A DNA stretch of 42,552 bases from JAJYQH01 sp036261615 (GCA_036261615.1 DATAKK010000040.1:1-42552), one strand, 5' to 3'; counted from the first letter of the stretch, positions 8,435 through 22,349 are shown. The notes: generated by a model not told the origin, from the sequence alone. Numbers and translations are program-made.

Positions 8435-10029
8435 CCCGCGACTCGTCGGCGTCCCTCGTGCTGCGCCTCGTCGACTCCGTGCCCCGGGGACGGCGGCGGC
8501 TCGCCCTGTCCGCGGTGCTCGCGGCGGCGGCGTCCGGCGCCTCGGTGGCCCTCATGGGGGTGTCGGGCTGGCTGCTGAGCCGGGCCGCCGAGCACCCGCC
8601 CGTGCTGTACCTCGAAGCCGCGGCCGTCGGCGTCCGGTTCTTCGGCATCAGCCGGGGCGTGTTCCGCTATGCCGAACGCCTCGTCGGCCACGACCTCGCG
8701 CTGCGGATGGAGAGCGCGCTGCGGCTGGACGCCTACGACCGGCTGAGCCGCACCACCCTGCTCGGACGCCGCCGCGGCGACCTGCTCGTGCGGCTGATCG
8801 CCGATGTCTCGGCCATCCAGGACCTCGTCGTGCGGGTGGCCATCCCGTTCTGCGCGGCGTCCCTCGTCATGCTCGGCACCTCGCTCATGCTCACGATGTT
8901 CTCCCCCGCCGCCGCGGCCGTGCTGCTCGGCACCGCGGTGCTCGCCGGCTGGCTGCTGCCGTGGCTGAGCCAGGCCGCGAGCCGCTCGGCGGACGCCGCC
9001 ACGGTGCCGGGCCGCGGGCGGCTGGCCTCGGTGGCCGACGAGCTCGCCCACGCCGCCACCGACATCGTCATGGCCGGGGATCAGCGGGCCCAGCTCGCGC
9101 GCTTCGACGCCGTGGACGCCGAACTGCGCCGGGCCGAACGCCGCGCCGCCCTCGCCCGCGGCGTCGGAACCGGCGGTCAGCTGGTCGCGGCGGGGCTGGC
9201 CGTGACGGCGTCCCTCGTCATCGGGGGGAGGGCGGTCGCCTCGGGTCATCTGCTGGGCCGCGACCTCGCGGTGCTGGTGCTCACTCCGCTGGCCCTGCAC
9301 GAGGTGTTCGCCAGCTTCACCCAGTCGGCCCAGGTGCTCACCCGGGCGCGCGCGGCCCTCGCCCGGGTGCGGGAGGTGCTGGAGGCGCCCCCGATCGGGC
9401 GGGGCGACCAGCAGCTCGAGGCGGGGGTGTCGGCGTCCGGGGTGCTCGAGGTGCGCGACCTGTCCGCCGGCTGGCCCGGGGCGGGGCCGGTCGTCAGCGG
9501 GCTGGGGTTCCGGGTCGCCCCCGGTGAACGGCTGGCCCTCGTCGGTCCCTCCGGCATCGGCAAGACGACGGTGGCGGCGACGATCATGGGGCTCATCCCG
9601 GCGGTGTCCGGCGACATCGATCGCCCGGGCGGCATCGCCTACCTCGCCCAGGACGCCCACATCTTCGCGACCTCGCTCGCCGAGAACGTGCGTATCGGAC
9701 GCCGCGACGCCACCGACGAGCAGGTGGCCGACGCCCTGCGCCGGGCGGGGCTCGACCTCGACCCGACCCGGGTGGTCGGCGAGCAGGGCGCGACCCTCAG
9801 CGGCGGGGAAGCCCGGCGGGTGGCCCTCGCCCGCGTCCTCGTCGGCCTCGGCACCGGCTACCGGGCGGCGATCCTCGACGAGCCCACCGAGCACCTCGAC
9901 CACGACACCGCCGCGGCGCTCATGGCCGACCTGTGGCGCGCGCTCGCCGACGACCCGGTGCCCGTGCTCGTCATCACCCACGACCCCGACGTCGTCGCCC
10001 AGTGCACCGGGGTCGTCGAACTGCGGTGA
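8431..10029 (+). CDS. cydC: Thiol reductant ABC exporter subunit CydC
   Basis: Second CydDC subunit, 532 aa. It starts at the ATG overlapping the cydD stop; the open frame continues upstream inside cydD but is a shadow there. After the transmembrane domain come Walker A GPSGIGKTT (about residue 370), signature LSGGEARRV, Walker B AILDEPTEHLD and H-loop VITHDPD, so the ATPase is intact. Last gene of cydABDC. The next 195 bp are noncoding and hold a palindromic repeat that may end the transcript. Confidence 0.92.
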   Translation: MTRDSSASLVLRLVDSVPRGRRRLALSAVLAAAASGASVALMGVSGWLLSRAAEHPPVLYLEAAAVGVRFFGISRGVFRYAERLVGHDLALRMESALRLDAYDRLSRTTLLGRRRGDLLVRLIADVSAIQDLVVRVAIPFCAASLVMLGTSLMLTMFSPAAAAVLLGTAVLAGWLLPWLSQAASRSADAATVPGRGRLASVADELAHAATDIVMAGDQRAQLARFDAVDAELRRAERRAALARGVGTGGQLVAAGLAVTASLVIGGRAVASGHLLGRDLAVLVLTPLALHEVFASFTQSAQVLTRARAALARVREVLEAPPIGRGDQQLEAGVSASGVLEVRDLSAGWPGAGPVVSGLGFRVAPGERLALVGPSGIGKTTVAATIMGLIPAVSGDIDRPGGIAYLAQDAHIFATSLAENVRIGRRDATDEQVADALRRAGLDLDPTRVVGEQGATLSGGEARRVALARVLVGLGTGYRAAILDEPTEHLDHDTAAALMADLWRALADDPVPVLVITHDPDVVAQCTGVVELR

Positions 10030-10068
10030 CGGGGCTCGCTCCCCGGGCGACCCCAGCTGCCCGCGTTC

Positions 10069-10141
10069 CTGCGAAATTCGCCCCAGCTGCCACACCCCGC
10101 CGCCAGGGACGCGGGTATGGCAGGGCGTGCACGTTTCGCAG
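10069..10141. repeat. 73-bp intergenic palindromic repeat, copy A
   Basis: Left arm 10069-10097 and right arm 10113-10141 are inverted copies. Both outer ends read CTGCGAAA and both inner parts CTGCCAnACCC. Between these the arms differ: the left arm has TTCGCCCCAG, the right arm (read inward) CGTGCACGCC. The same asymmetry recurs at 38066-38138 and 39229-39300. It fills most of the cydC to 10225 gap. Role unknown; transcript stabiliser, terminator or REP-like element are all possible. Confidence 0.8.
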
Positions 10142-10224
10142 ACACGGGCCCGCGCCGGCAGCCCCGGGCGGGTAGCGTCGAGGGCGTCCCACCCCCATCC
10201 CCACCCCGTCCCCAGGAGGAGCCC

Positions 10225-10554
10225 ATGCTCGTCGCGTTCTCGGTCGCCCCGTCCGGAGGCGACAACCCCGACGGGTCGGTGCACGACGCCGTCGCCGCCG
10301 CCGTCCGCGTGGTGCGGGCGTCCGGCCTGCCCAACCGCACCGACTCGATGTTCACGACCATCGAGGGCGGTTGGGACGAGTGCATGCGGGTCGTCAAGGA
10401 CGCCTGCGACGCCGTGGCCGCGTTCGGGCCCCGGGTCTCGCTCGTGCTCAAGGCCGACATCCGCCCGTCGCACACCGGCGAGATGACCGGCAAGATCGAG
10501 CGCCTCGAGCAGGCGATCGCGGACGCCGACCGGCGTCCCCCCGTCACCGGCTGA
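10225..10554 (+). CDS. MTH1187/YkoF-type thiamine-binding protein
   Basis: A 109-aa cytoplasmic protein of the MTH1187 family (thiamine-binding PF01910 type), a small ferredoxin-like fold that forms tetramers and binds thiamine or related pyrimidines. Typical elements are the N-terminal beta strand MLVAFSVAPSG, the helix rich in Val/Ala (VHDAVAAAVRVVRASGL), the central EGGWDECMRVVKDA and the final strand VSLVLKADIRP. The start is fixed by AGGAGG eight bases before the ATG. It sits upstream of a TPP-dependent NifJ operon, a suggestive but not proven link. The family function is only partly known. Confidence 0.82.
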   Translation: MLVAFSVAPSGGDNPDGSVHDAVAAAVRVVRASGLPNRTDSMFTTIEGGWDECMRVVKDACDAVAAFGPRVSLVLKADIRPSHTGEMTGKIERLEQAIADADRRPPVTG

Positions 10555-10589
10555 CGCGAGCGCCGGTGCTCCCGACGGTGCGCCCGGCC

Positions 10590-10657
10590 CCTTATCAGAG
10601 GAGTGAGAAGGCTTAATCACCCCCCCTGGAAGGGCGGAATTCCGGCTGGCGTACTGT
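10590..10657 (+). promoter_or_regulatory. Promoter and candidate operator of the redox operon
   Basis: A TACTGT -10 box at 10652-10657 gives a start near 10664. Upstream, CCTTATCA-N6-TGAGAAGG (10590-10611) is a 22-bp dyad with 7 of 8 pairs matched, AT-rich against its surroundings and centred about 63 bp before the start, the usual place for a CRP/FNR-type activator. A second exact palindrome CGGAATTCCG (10635-10644) lies between -35 and -10. The regulators are unknown. Confidence 0.42.
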
Positions 10658-10721
10658 CCGAACCGAGAGGCGATCCCCGGCGCCGCGAGTGCGCCGCATC
10701 GCCGTGCCGGAGGAGAGCACC

Positions 10722-12346
10722 ATGACGCATCATCCCGATATCACCGCGCTTCCCGACCTGTCGGTCGGCCTTGGGCGGGTGGGCCCGGTCCGCACCCGGA
10801 TGCCCGTCTACATGGACCTGCTCCCGCCCTGCAACGCGGGTTGCCCGGCCGGCGAGAACATCCAGGAGTGGCTGCGGCTGATCAAGGCCGGCGACGACGA
10901 GAGCGCCTGGCGCCAGCTCACCCGCGACAACCCGTTCCCCGCGATCCACGGCCGGGTCTGCTACCACCCGTGCGAGACGGCCTGCAACCGCAAGGACCTC
11001 GACTCATCGGTGTCGATCCACTCGGTCGAGCGCTACCTCGGCGACCAGGGCATCGCCAACGGCTGGACCTTCGACCACCCCCGCAACAACACCGGCTACC
11101 GGGTGCTCGTCGTCGGCGCCGGGCCGTCGGGCCTGTCCGCCGCGTACCACCTCGCCCGCCTCGGGCACGAGGTCGAGATCCACGACTCGGCCGACCTGCC
11201 CGGCGGCATGATGCGCTACGGCATCCCCGAGTACCGGCTGCCCCGCGACGTCCTGGACGCCGAGATCCGCCGGATCGTCGACCTCGGCGTCAAGATCGTC
11301 AACAACCACAAGGTCGGCGACCTGCTCGAGGAGCAGCGCCAGGGTCACTTCGACGCGGTGTTCGTCGCCGTCGGCGCGCACCTGTCGAAGCGGGTCGACA
11401 TCCCCAACCAGGACGCCCAGCGGATCGTCGACGCCGTCACCTTCCTCCGCGACGTCGCGAGCGGCGAGCGTCCGGTGATCGGCCGCCGGGTCGCCGTCTA
11501 CGGCGGTGGCAACACCGCGATGGACGCCGCCCGCGTCGCCCGCCGCCTCGGCGCGGAGGAGTCGGTGATCGTCTACCGGCGCACCCAGGCGCAGATGCCC
11601 GCCCACGAGGAGGAACGCCTCGAGGCCGAGCGCGAGGGCGTCCAGATGCACTGGCTGCGCACGATCAGCTCGATGGAGGACAACGACATCGTCGTCGAGG
11701 TGATGGAACTCGACGAGTCGGGACGCGCCCGCGGCACCGGGCGCTTCGAGAAGCTCGAGGCCGACACCGTCATCCTCGCCGTCGGGCAGGAGGCCGACAC
11801 CCGCTTCCTCCACAACATCCCCGGCATGCGCTTCGAGAACGACGTCGTCGAGGTCGACCACCAGACCCTCATGACCGACGTCCCGGGCATCTTCGCCGGC
11901 GGGGACGCCGTCCCGTCCGAGCGCACGGTGACCATCGGCGTCGGGCACGGCAAGAAGGCCGCTCGCCAGATCGACGCGTGGCTCAACCGGCACGCCGACA
12001 CCCGCCCGGCCAAGCACCCGGTCGTCAACTTCGACATGCTCAACCTCTGGTACTTCGGCGACCACGAGCGCCGGGTGCAGCCCGAGGTCGACCCGAGCGA
12101 GCGCGACGACTTCAGCGAGGTCGTCGGCGGACTCGAGCCCGACCAGGCCCGGTTCGAGGCGGCCCGCTGCCTGTCGTGCGGCAACTGCTTCGAGTGCGAC
12201 GGCTGCCTGGGCTCGTGCCCCGAGGACGCCATCATCAAGCTCGGCAAGGGCCACCGCTACCGCTTCGACTACGAGCGGTGCACCGGCTGCGCGACCTGCG
12301 CCGACCAGTGCCCTGTCCACGCCATCGAGATGATCCCGGAGCCACG

Positions 12347-12350
<4 letters not shown>
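10722..12350 (+). CDS. GltD-like FAD/NAD(P) oxidoreductase with C-terminal 2[4Fe-4S] ferredoxin domain
   Basis: A 542-aa flavoprotein related to the small subunit of glutamate synthase. Domains in order: N-terminal iron-sulfur helical domain (Cys37, 41, 80, 84, 88), FAD site VGAGPSGLSA (131-140), NAD(P) site YGGGNTAMDAA (260-270), FAD C-terminal motif FAGGDAV, and a C-terminal ferredoxin module with Cys-rich runs at 483-499 and 520-530. No large glutamate synthase subunit is nearby. It overlaps nifJ by ATGA, so it most likely passes electrons between NAD(P)H and ferredoxin or NifJ. The start has AGGAGA upstream; a GTG 33 bp earlier is less likely. Confidence 0.86.
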
Positions 12351-16066
<3,716 letters not shown>

Positions 16067-16109
16067 CGGGCGCCCGGGGCACGACGCGACGACCGACGAG
16101 GAGATGACG

Positions 16110-17120
16110 ATGACGACCGACCTGACCACCCGCTACCTGGGACTCGAGCTGCGCTGCCCGGTGGTGGCCTCCGCGGGGCCGCTGCAGCAGACCGTCGAGG
16201 GGATCAAGTCCCTGGTCGACGGCGGCGTCGGGGCCGTCGTCCTGCACTCGCTGTTCGAGGAGGAGGTGCGGCGCGAGTCGGCGCGGCTGCAGGAGCTGGC
16301 CGAACTGCACTCCGAGACCTACAGCGAGGCGGTCAGCTACTTCCCCGACCTGCCCTCCGAGGAGCAGGGGACGATCTACCGCTACCTCAAGCTCATCGAG
16401 AAGGGCGCCGCCGCGATCGACGTGCCGCTCATCGGCAGCATCAACGGGGCCACGCGCGGCGGGTGGGTCGAGACCGCCCGGCGGATGCAGGACGCCGGCG
16501 CGGCGGCGATCGAGCTGAACATCTACCTCGTGCCCGGTGACGTGAGCACGCCCGGGCGGGAGATCGAGGACCGCCACCTCGAGATCGCCATCGCCGTCAA
16601 GCAGGCGGTCGAGGTGCCGGTGGCGGTCAAGCTGTCGCCGTACTTCAGCTCGCTCGGGCACCTCGTCGCGGCGCTCGACCGGGCCCGGATCGACGGCCTC
16701 GTGCTGTTCAACCGGTTCCTCCAGCCCGACATCGACATCGAGCGGGTGCGGGTCGTGCCCGGCGTCACCCTGTCGCGTCCGGTCGACGCCCGGCTGCCGC
16801 GCACGTGGATCGCCGCCCTCCGTGGCCGGGTGCGGGCCTCGCTCGCCGCGACGAGCGGCGTGGAGTCCGCCGACGACGTCATCAAGTACGTGCTGGCCGG
16901 GGCGGACGTTGTCATGACGACGTCCTCGCTGGTGCGCTACGGCCCCGGGCACGCCCGGTTGCTCGTCGACGGGCTGGCCGAGTGGCTCGCACGCAAGGAG
17001 CTCAGCCTCGACGACGCCCGCGGCCTGCTCGCCGTCCCGAGCGACGTGTCGGGCGAGGAGTACGAGCGCGCCGGCTACGTCGCCGCCCTGGAGCGGGCCA
17101 AGCAGGTCTACGGCCGCTGA
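16110..17120 (+). CDS. Dihydroorotate dehydrogenase-like flavoprotein without the usual catalytic base
   Basis: A 336-aa TIM-barrel flavoprotein resembling DHODH and PreA. FMN-barrel elements are visible: NPV-like CPVVASAGPLQQTVEGI at the start, LIGSINGAT, VPVAVKLSPYF and GADVVMTTSSLVRYGPG near the end. The loop that carries the catalytic Cys or Ser in true DHODHs (NxSCPN) reads ELNIYLVPGD, so dihydroorotate oxidation is unlikely. It lies 43 bp after nifJ and probably shares its transcript. A role in ferredoxin-linked redox chemistry is inferred. The ATG at 16110 has GAGGAG at correct spacing; the ATG at 16104 does not. Confidence 0.82.
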   Translation: MTTDLTTRYLGLELRCPVVASAGPLQQTVEGIKSLVDGGVGAVVLHSLFEEEVRRESARLQELAELHSETYSEAVSYFPDLPSEEQGTIYRYLKLIEKGAAAIDVPLIGSINGATRGGWVETARRMQDAGAAAIELNIYLVPGDVSTPGREIEDRHLEIAIAVKQAVEVPVAVKLSPYFSSLGHLVAALDRARIDGLVLFNRFLQPDIDIERVRVVPGVTLSRPVDARLPRTWIAALRGRVRASLAATSGVESADDVIKYVLAGADVVMTTSSLVRYGPGHARLLVDGLAEWLARKELSLDDARGLLAVPSDVSGEEYERAGYVAALERAKQVYGR

Positions 17121-17176
17121 CCGGCGTCCGGTCTCGCCGTCCGGTCTCGGCGTCCGGGGCGGGCGATCTCGACGCA

Positions 17177-17240
17177 GGGGCGGGCGATTTCTGCTTCTGC
17201 AGCGTCGGAATCGCCCGCGAAAGCAGCGAACTCCCGCCCC
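17177..17240. terminator. Nested palindromes between convergent genes
   Basis: Arms 17177-17200 and 17217-17240 pair over 17 of 24 positions (outer GGGGCGGG exact). Inside them, GCGGGCGATT (17180-17189) also pairs perfectly with 17209-17218, giving a second, mutually exclusive hairpin. GGGGCGGGCGAT is also present just before, at 17156-17167, and a 13-bp unit is tandemly repeated around 17130-17156. Lying between the DHODH-like gene and copA, which converge, it probably terminates both. Confidence 0.55.
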
Positions 17241-17251
17241 TCAGACCCCCG

Positions 17252-19543
<2,292 letters not shown>

Positions 19544-19580
19544 GGTCTCTCGCACGACGATCTGGTGGGTGGAAGCGCAC

Positions 19581-19621
19581 CTCCCACCGGACGCCGCCAC
19601 GGTCGGGGCGTCCGGCGGGAG
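19581..19621 (-). terminator. Hairpin between copZ and copA
   Basis: CTCCCACCGGACGCC and GGCGTCCGGCGGGAG form a 15-bp stem with one mismatch and an 11-nt loop in the 86-bp copZ-copA gap. It may partially terminate or protect the copZ message and so raise CopZ over CopA. No T tract is present. Confidence 0.5.
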
Positions 19622-19629
19622 GGGTGAGG

Positions 19630-19839
19630 TCAGGCCGGCTGGACGGTGTAGTTGCCGGCTTCGGAGACGGCGGCCTCGATCGCCTCGAAGTCGACGGGCT
19701 GCTCACTGGTGACGAGCATCGACCCCTTCTCGAGGCTGACCTGAACCGACTCGACGCCGGGGATCGCCGACACCTCCTCGGTGACGGCGTGCACGCAGTG
19801 GTTGCACGTCATGCCCTGGACGCTGTAGCTGTTCTCCAT
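19630..19839 (-). CDS. copZ: Copper chaperone
   Basis: A 69-aa single heavy-metal-associated domain with the Cu(I) site GMTCNHC near the N-terminus, the beta-alpha-beta-beta-alpha-beta fold length of CopZ/Atx1, and no signal peptide. It would carry Cu(I) to the CopA metal-binding domain or to CsoR. AAGGAG stands before the ATG. It lies between csoR and copA on the same strand, 47 bp from csoR. Confidence 0.94.
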   Translation of the reverse strand: MENSYSVQGMTCNHCVHAVTEEVSAIPGVESVQVSLEKGSMLVTSEQPVDFEAIEAAVSEAGNYTVQPA

Positions 19840-19886
19840 CGTTTCTCCTTGTGATTAGCTCTTGGGTGGAGTCTTCGGGGGCCCGG

Positions 19887-20291
19887 TCAGGAACGCACGA
19901 GCCGGGCGATCGCGGCGTTGGCCTCGGCGAGCTTCGCCTCGGCCTCCGCGCCACCGCTCTGCACGGCGTTGGCGACGCAGTGGTCGAGGTGCTCCTCGAG
20001 CAGCAGCAGCGACAGCGACTTCAGCGCGCTGGTGACGGCCGAGATCTGGGTGAGCACGTCGATGCAGTATTCGTCGTTCTCGATCATCCGCTGCAGGCCC
20101 CGGGTCTGGCCCTCGATCCGGCGCAGCCTCCGCAGGTGCGCCTGCTTGTTGTCGAGGTAGCCCGGGGGTTGCGCCGAGGGGGCGCAGTGGCAGGCGGCGG
20201 CGTCCGCGTGATCACCGCCCTCGACCTCGACGGGTTCGAGCGGGGACGCCTCGACGACCTCTGTGCGCTCGGACGGATACGGCTCGCTCAT
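19887..20291 (-). CDS. csoR: Copper-sensing repressor
   Basis: A 134-aa all-helical DUF156 repressor. The Cu(I) ligands are present at exact CsoR spacing: Cys in NDEYC, His 25 residues later in EEH and Cys 29 residues later in DHC, matching C36-H61-C65 of M. tuberculosis CsoR. There is an N-terminal extension of about 45 residues before the core helix (NKQAHLRRLRRIEGQ) containing an extra Cys-His-Cys, which is unusual. Copper binding releases the protein from DNA. Its operator lies 20-41 bp upstream of the start. First gene of csoR-copZ-copA. Confidence 0.93.
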   Translation of the reverse strand: MSEPYPSERTEVVEASPLEPVEVEGGDHADAAACHCAPSAQPPGYLDNKQAHLRRLRRIEGQTRGLQRMIENDEYCIDVLTQISAVTSALKSLSLLLLEEHLDHCVANAVQSGGAEAEAKLAEANAAIARLVRS

Positions 20292-20311
20292 GTCTCTCAC
20301 CTCGCCGCCCA

Positions 20312-20332
20312 CCATACCCCTCCCCCGTATGG
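20312..20332. promoter_or_regulatory. CsoR operator
   Basis: CCATAC (20312-20317) and GTATGG (20327-20332) form a perfect dyad around a C-run on the plus strand (G-run on the minus), the ATAC-poly-C/G-GTAT layout of CsoR sites. It lies just upstream of csoR and no second copy is seen before copZ or copA, so the whole operon is probably controlled from here. Confidence 0.82.
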
Positions 20333-20395
20333 GGACAACCGGGGGGGTCGTCATCTCCCGTTCACCTGCTGAATGGCCGAATGCCGCCAGGGGTG

Positions 20396-20668
20396 TTGTC
20401 CACAGGGTGTGTGTACAACGCGGTATTGCCACGGTCGCACTAGTGGGTGGAGCACGCGCTGTCAAGCTCGGCGATCACCCCCGCCGGGGGGTGGCTGCGC
20501 GTTCGATCAAGATGAGCAACTCATTTTGCTTCTCGGCGTTTTACCTTGTCACACGGCTCTTCTGCGGAAGATGAACGACTCGTCCACAGGTCTTCCTCCA
20601 CCTGTGCACAGGTGCCCTCGGAGCGGCTCCACAACCTCCACCGCGTTTCCCACAGGGCCTGTGGATAA
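20396..20668. other. DnaA-box cluster in the csoR-dnaB intergenic region
   Basis: Exact boxes: TTGTCCACA at 20396-20404 and TTATCCACA (minus strand) at 20660-20668. One-mismatch boxes: TCGTCCACA at 20580-20588 and CTGTGCACA at 20602-20610, palindromic so readable on both strands. Weaker: TTTCCCACA at 20646-20654 and TTGTCACAC at 20546-20554. The 70 bp at 20505-20578 are AT-richer than the rest of the window and include the dyad ATGAGCAACTCAT (20512-20524). The 545-bp gap is otherwise gene-free. Possible replication origin, DnaA titration site or DnaA-controlled dnaB promoter; a TAGCGT -10 box for dnaB is at 20790-20795. Confidence 0.6.
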
Positions 20669-20836
20669 CTTCGGCCGGGGAGGCTTGCACCACCCGCCCA
20701 GCGGCACTAGCTTCATCCGGGGTTCACCCGCCGGACCACCCCCGAAACGCTTCCGCGGGCCCCTCCCAAAACTGTGGGTAGCCGGGCGTTAGCGTGCGAT
20801 GAGAGGTGTTCGTGAGGCGATGTCGAGGAGGTTCCG

Positions 20837-22180
20837 ATGAGCGCTGAAGCGATCGCCGAGCGCCAGGATCTGGGGCGAGTGCCACCGCAGGACGTCGCGG
20901 CCGAGCAGAGCGTCCTGGGCGCGATGATGATGAGCAAGGAGGCCATCGCCGACGTCGTCGACACGATCAAGGGGCGCGACTTCTACCGTCCCGCCCACGA
21001 GCTGATCTTCGACGCCATCATCGAGCTCTACGGACGCGGCGAGCCGGCCGACCCGATCACGGTCGCCGACCAGTTGAGCAAGACCGGAGAGCTCACCCGC
21101 GCCGGTGGCCACATCTACCTGCACGAGCTGCTCTCCGCCGTCGCGATCGCCGCCAACGCCGGCTACTACGCCGAGATCGTGCACGAGAAGGCGGTGCTGC
21201 GCCGCCTCGTCGACGCGTCGATCAAGATCGCCCAGCTGGGTTACCAGGGCACCGGCGATGTCACCGACATCGTCGACGCCGCCGAGCAGGCGGTCTACGA
21301 GGTGTCCGAGGGCCGCACCAGCGACGACTACAAACCGCTGTCGGTGCTCATCGAGCCGACGATCGACGAGATGGAGGCGATCGCCTCGCGCTCGGGCATG
21401 TCCGGCGTCCCCACCGGTTTCGCCGAGCTCGACGAGCTCACCAACGGGTTCCACCCCGGGCAGATGATCATCGTCGCCGCTCGCCCCGCGGTCGGAAAGT
21501 CCACCCTCGCCCTCGACTTCTGCCGGGCCGCCGCGATCAAGAACCGGCTCACCACCGCCTACTTCTCGCTCGAGATGAGCCAGACCGAGATCGTCATGCG
21601 ACTCCTGTCGGCCGAGGCCCAGGTGGCGCTCAACCACATCCGCAACGGCAAGATGACCGACGACGACTGGCAGCGCGTGGTCGCCAAGACCACCCAGGTG
21701 TCCGAGGCGCCGTTGTTCATCGACGACTCCCCCAACCTCACCATGATGGAGATCCGGGCCAAGGCGCGGCGGCTGCGGCAGCGCCACGACCTGCGCCTGG
21801 TGGTCATCGACTACATGCAGCTCATGAGCTCCGGCAAGAAGGTCGAGAGCCGCCAGCTCGAGGTGTCGGAGTTCAGCCGCCAGATCAAGCTGCTCGCCAA
21901 GGAGCTGCAGATCCCCGTCATCGCGCTGAGCCAGCTCAACCGCGGCCCCGAGCAGCGCACCGACAAGAAGCCGATGCTGTCCGACCTCCGCGAGTCCGGT
22001 TCGCTCGAGCAGGACGCCGACATGGTGCTGCTGCTGCACCGCGACGACATGTACGACCGCGACTCCCAGCGGGCCGGCGAGGCCGACTTCATCGTCGCCA
22101 AGCACCGCAACGGACCCACGGCCACCATCACCACGGCGTTCCAGGGCCACTACAGCCGGTTCGTCGACATGCACCGCTGA
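20837..22180 (+). CDS. dnaB: Replicative DNA helicase
   Basis: A 447-aa hexameric 5'-3' helicase that unwinds DNA at the fork and recruits primase. The N-terminal domain (VPPQDVAAEQSVLGAMMM) is followed by a linker and the RecA-like ATPase: Walker A ARPAVGKST (about residue 216), FSLEMSQTEIVMRLL, Walker B RLVVIDYMQLM, and the ELQIPVIALSQLNR and SDLRESGSLEQDADMV motifs. No intein interrupts it, unlike some mycobacterial homologues. GAGGAGG precedes the ATG. The usual rplI/rpsR/ssb neighbours are not upstream; csoR and the DnaA-box region are. Confidence 0.97.
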   Translation: MSAEAIAERQDLGRVPPQDVAAEQSVLGAMMMSKEAIADVVDTIKGRDFYRPAHELIFDAIIELYGRGEPADPITVADQLSKTGELTRAGGHIYLHELLSAVAIAANAGYYAEIVHEKAVLRRLVDASIKIAQLGYQGTGDVTDIVDAAEQAVYEVSEGRTSDDYKPLSVLIEPTIDEMEAIASRSGMSGVPTGFAELDELTNGFHPGQMIIVAARPAVGKSTLALDFCRAAAIKNRLTTAYFSLEMSQTEIVMRLLSAEAQVALNHIRNGKMTDDDWQRVVAKTTQVSEAPLFIDDSPNLTMMEIRAKARRLRQRHDLRLVVIDYMQLMSSGKKVESRQLEVSEFSRQIKLLAKELQIPVIALSQLNRGPEQRTDKKPMLSDLRESGSLEQDADMVLLLHRDDMYDRDSQRAGEADFIVAKHRNGPTATITTAFQGHYSRFVDMHR

Positions 22181-22235
22181 GCGGCCCGGCGACATCGCGG
22201 TGGGCGTCGCGGGCGCACGGCGCTACGCTGGCGTC

Positions 22236-22295
22236 ATGCGCATGAGTCAGGTGACGACGACGCCGGGAACCTCCGGCGCCGCTGCAGCGTCCTGA
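22236..22295 (+). CDS. Threonine-rich leader peptide
   Basis: A 19-codon ORF encoding MRMSQVTTTPGTSGAAAAS. Three consecutive ACG threonine codons (22254-22262) and a further ACC (22269) make it a natural sensor of charged tRNA-Thr. There is no ribosome-binding site, but a -10 box 6 nt upstream implies a leaderless mRNA beginning at the ATG. A second in-frame ATG at 22242 is possible. It lies upstream of a threonyl-tRNA synthetase-like gene and ends 18 bp before the terminator stem. Confidence 0.78.
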   Translation: MRMSQVTTTPGTSGAAAAS

Positions 22296-22313
22296 CCGCG
22301 CAGCAAATCCACC

Positions 22314-22349
22314 AGGCCCCGGAGTGATCCGGGGCCTTTCGTCATTTCT
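22314..22349 (+). terminator. Intrinsic terminator of the Thr attenuator
   Basis: AGGCCCCGG and CCGGGGCCT form a perfect 9-bp stem around the loop AGTGAT, followed by TTTCGTCATTTCT, the most T-rich stretch nearby. It lies between the leader peptide and the synthetase start, so it must be read through for synthetase expression. Confidence 0.85.

Larger units (their letters stand above)
22224..22349 (+). promoter_or_regulatory. Threonine-codon transcription attenuator of the ThrRS paralogue
   Basis: A TACGCT -10 box (22224-22229) lies 6 nt before the leader-peptide ATG (22236). Segment 1 CGCCGG (22261-22266) pairs perfectly with CCGGCG (22273-22278). Segment 22271-22280 (CTCCGGCGCC) instead can pair with 22315-22324 (GGCCCCGGAG) with one mismatch; this would disrupt the terminator stem 22314-22322/22329-22337. 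A ribosome stalled on the Thr codons 22254-22262 covers segment 1 and would favour the antiterminator. Known principle of amino-acid attenuators; the fold here is my reading of the sequence. Confidence 0.8.

Noticed and set aside
16110..17120. True dihydroorotate dehydrogenase (pyrD)
   Set aside because: The catalytic Cys/Ser loop is missing and no pyrimidine biosynthesis genes are nearby.
17130..17240. CRISPR-like repeats
   Set aside because: The short tandem and inverted repeats lack regular spacers and no cas gene is present.
20396..20668. Firm call of oriC
   Set aside because: dnaA and dnaN are not in the window and gene orientation shows no clear switch, so only a DnaA-box cluster is claimed.
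20837..22180. Intein in dnaB
   Set aside because: The ATPase motifs run without interruption and length is the normal 447 aa.
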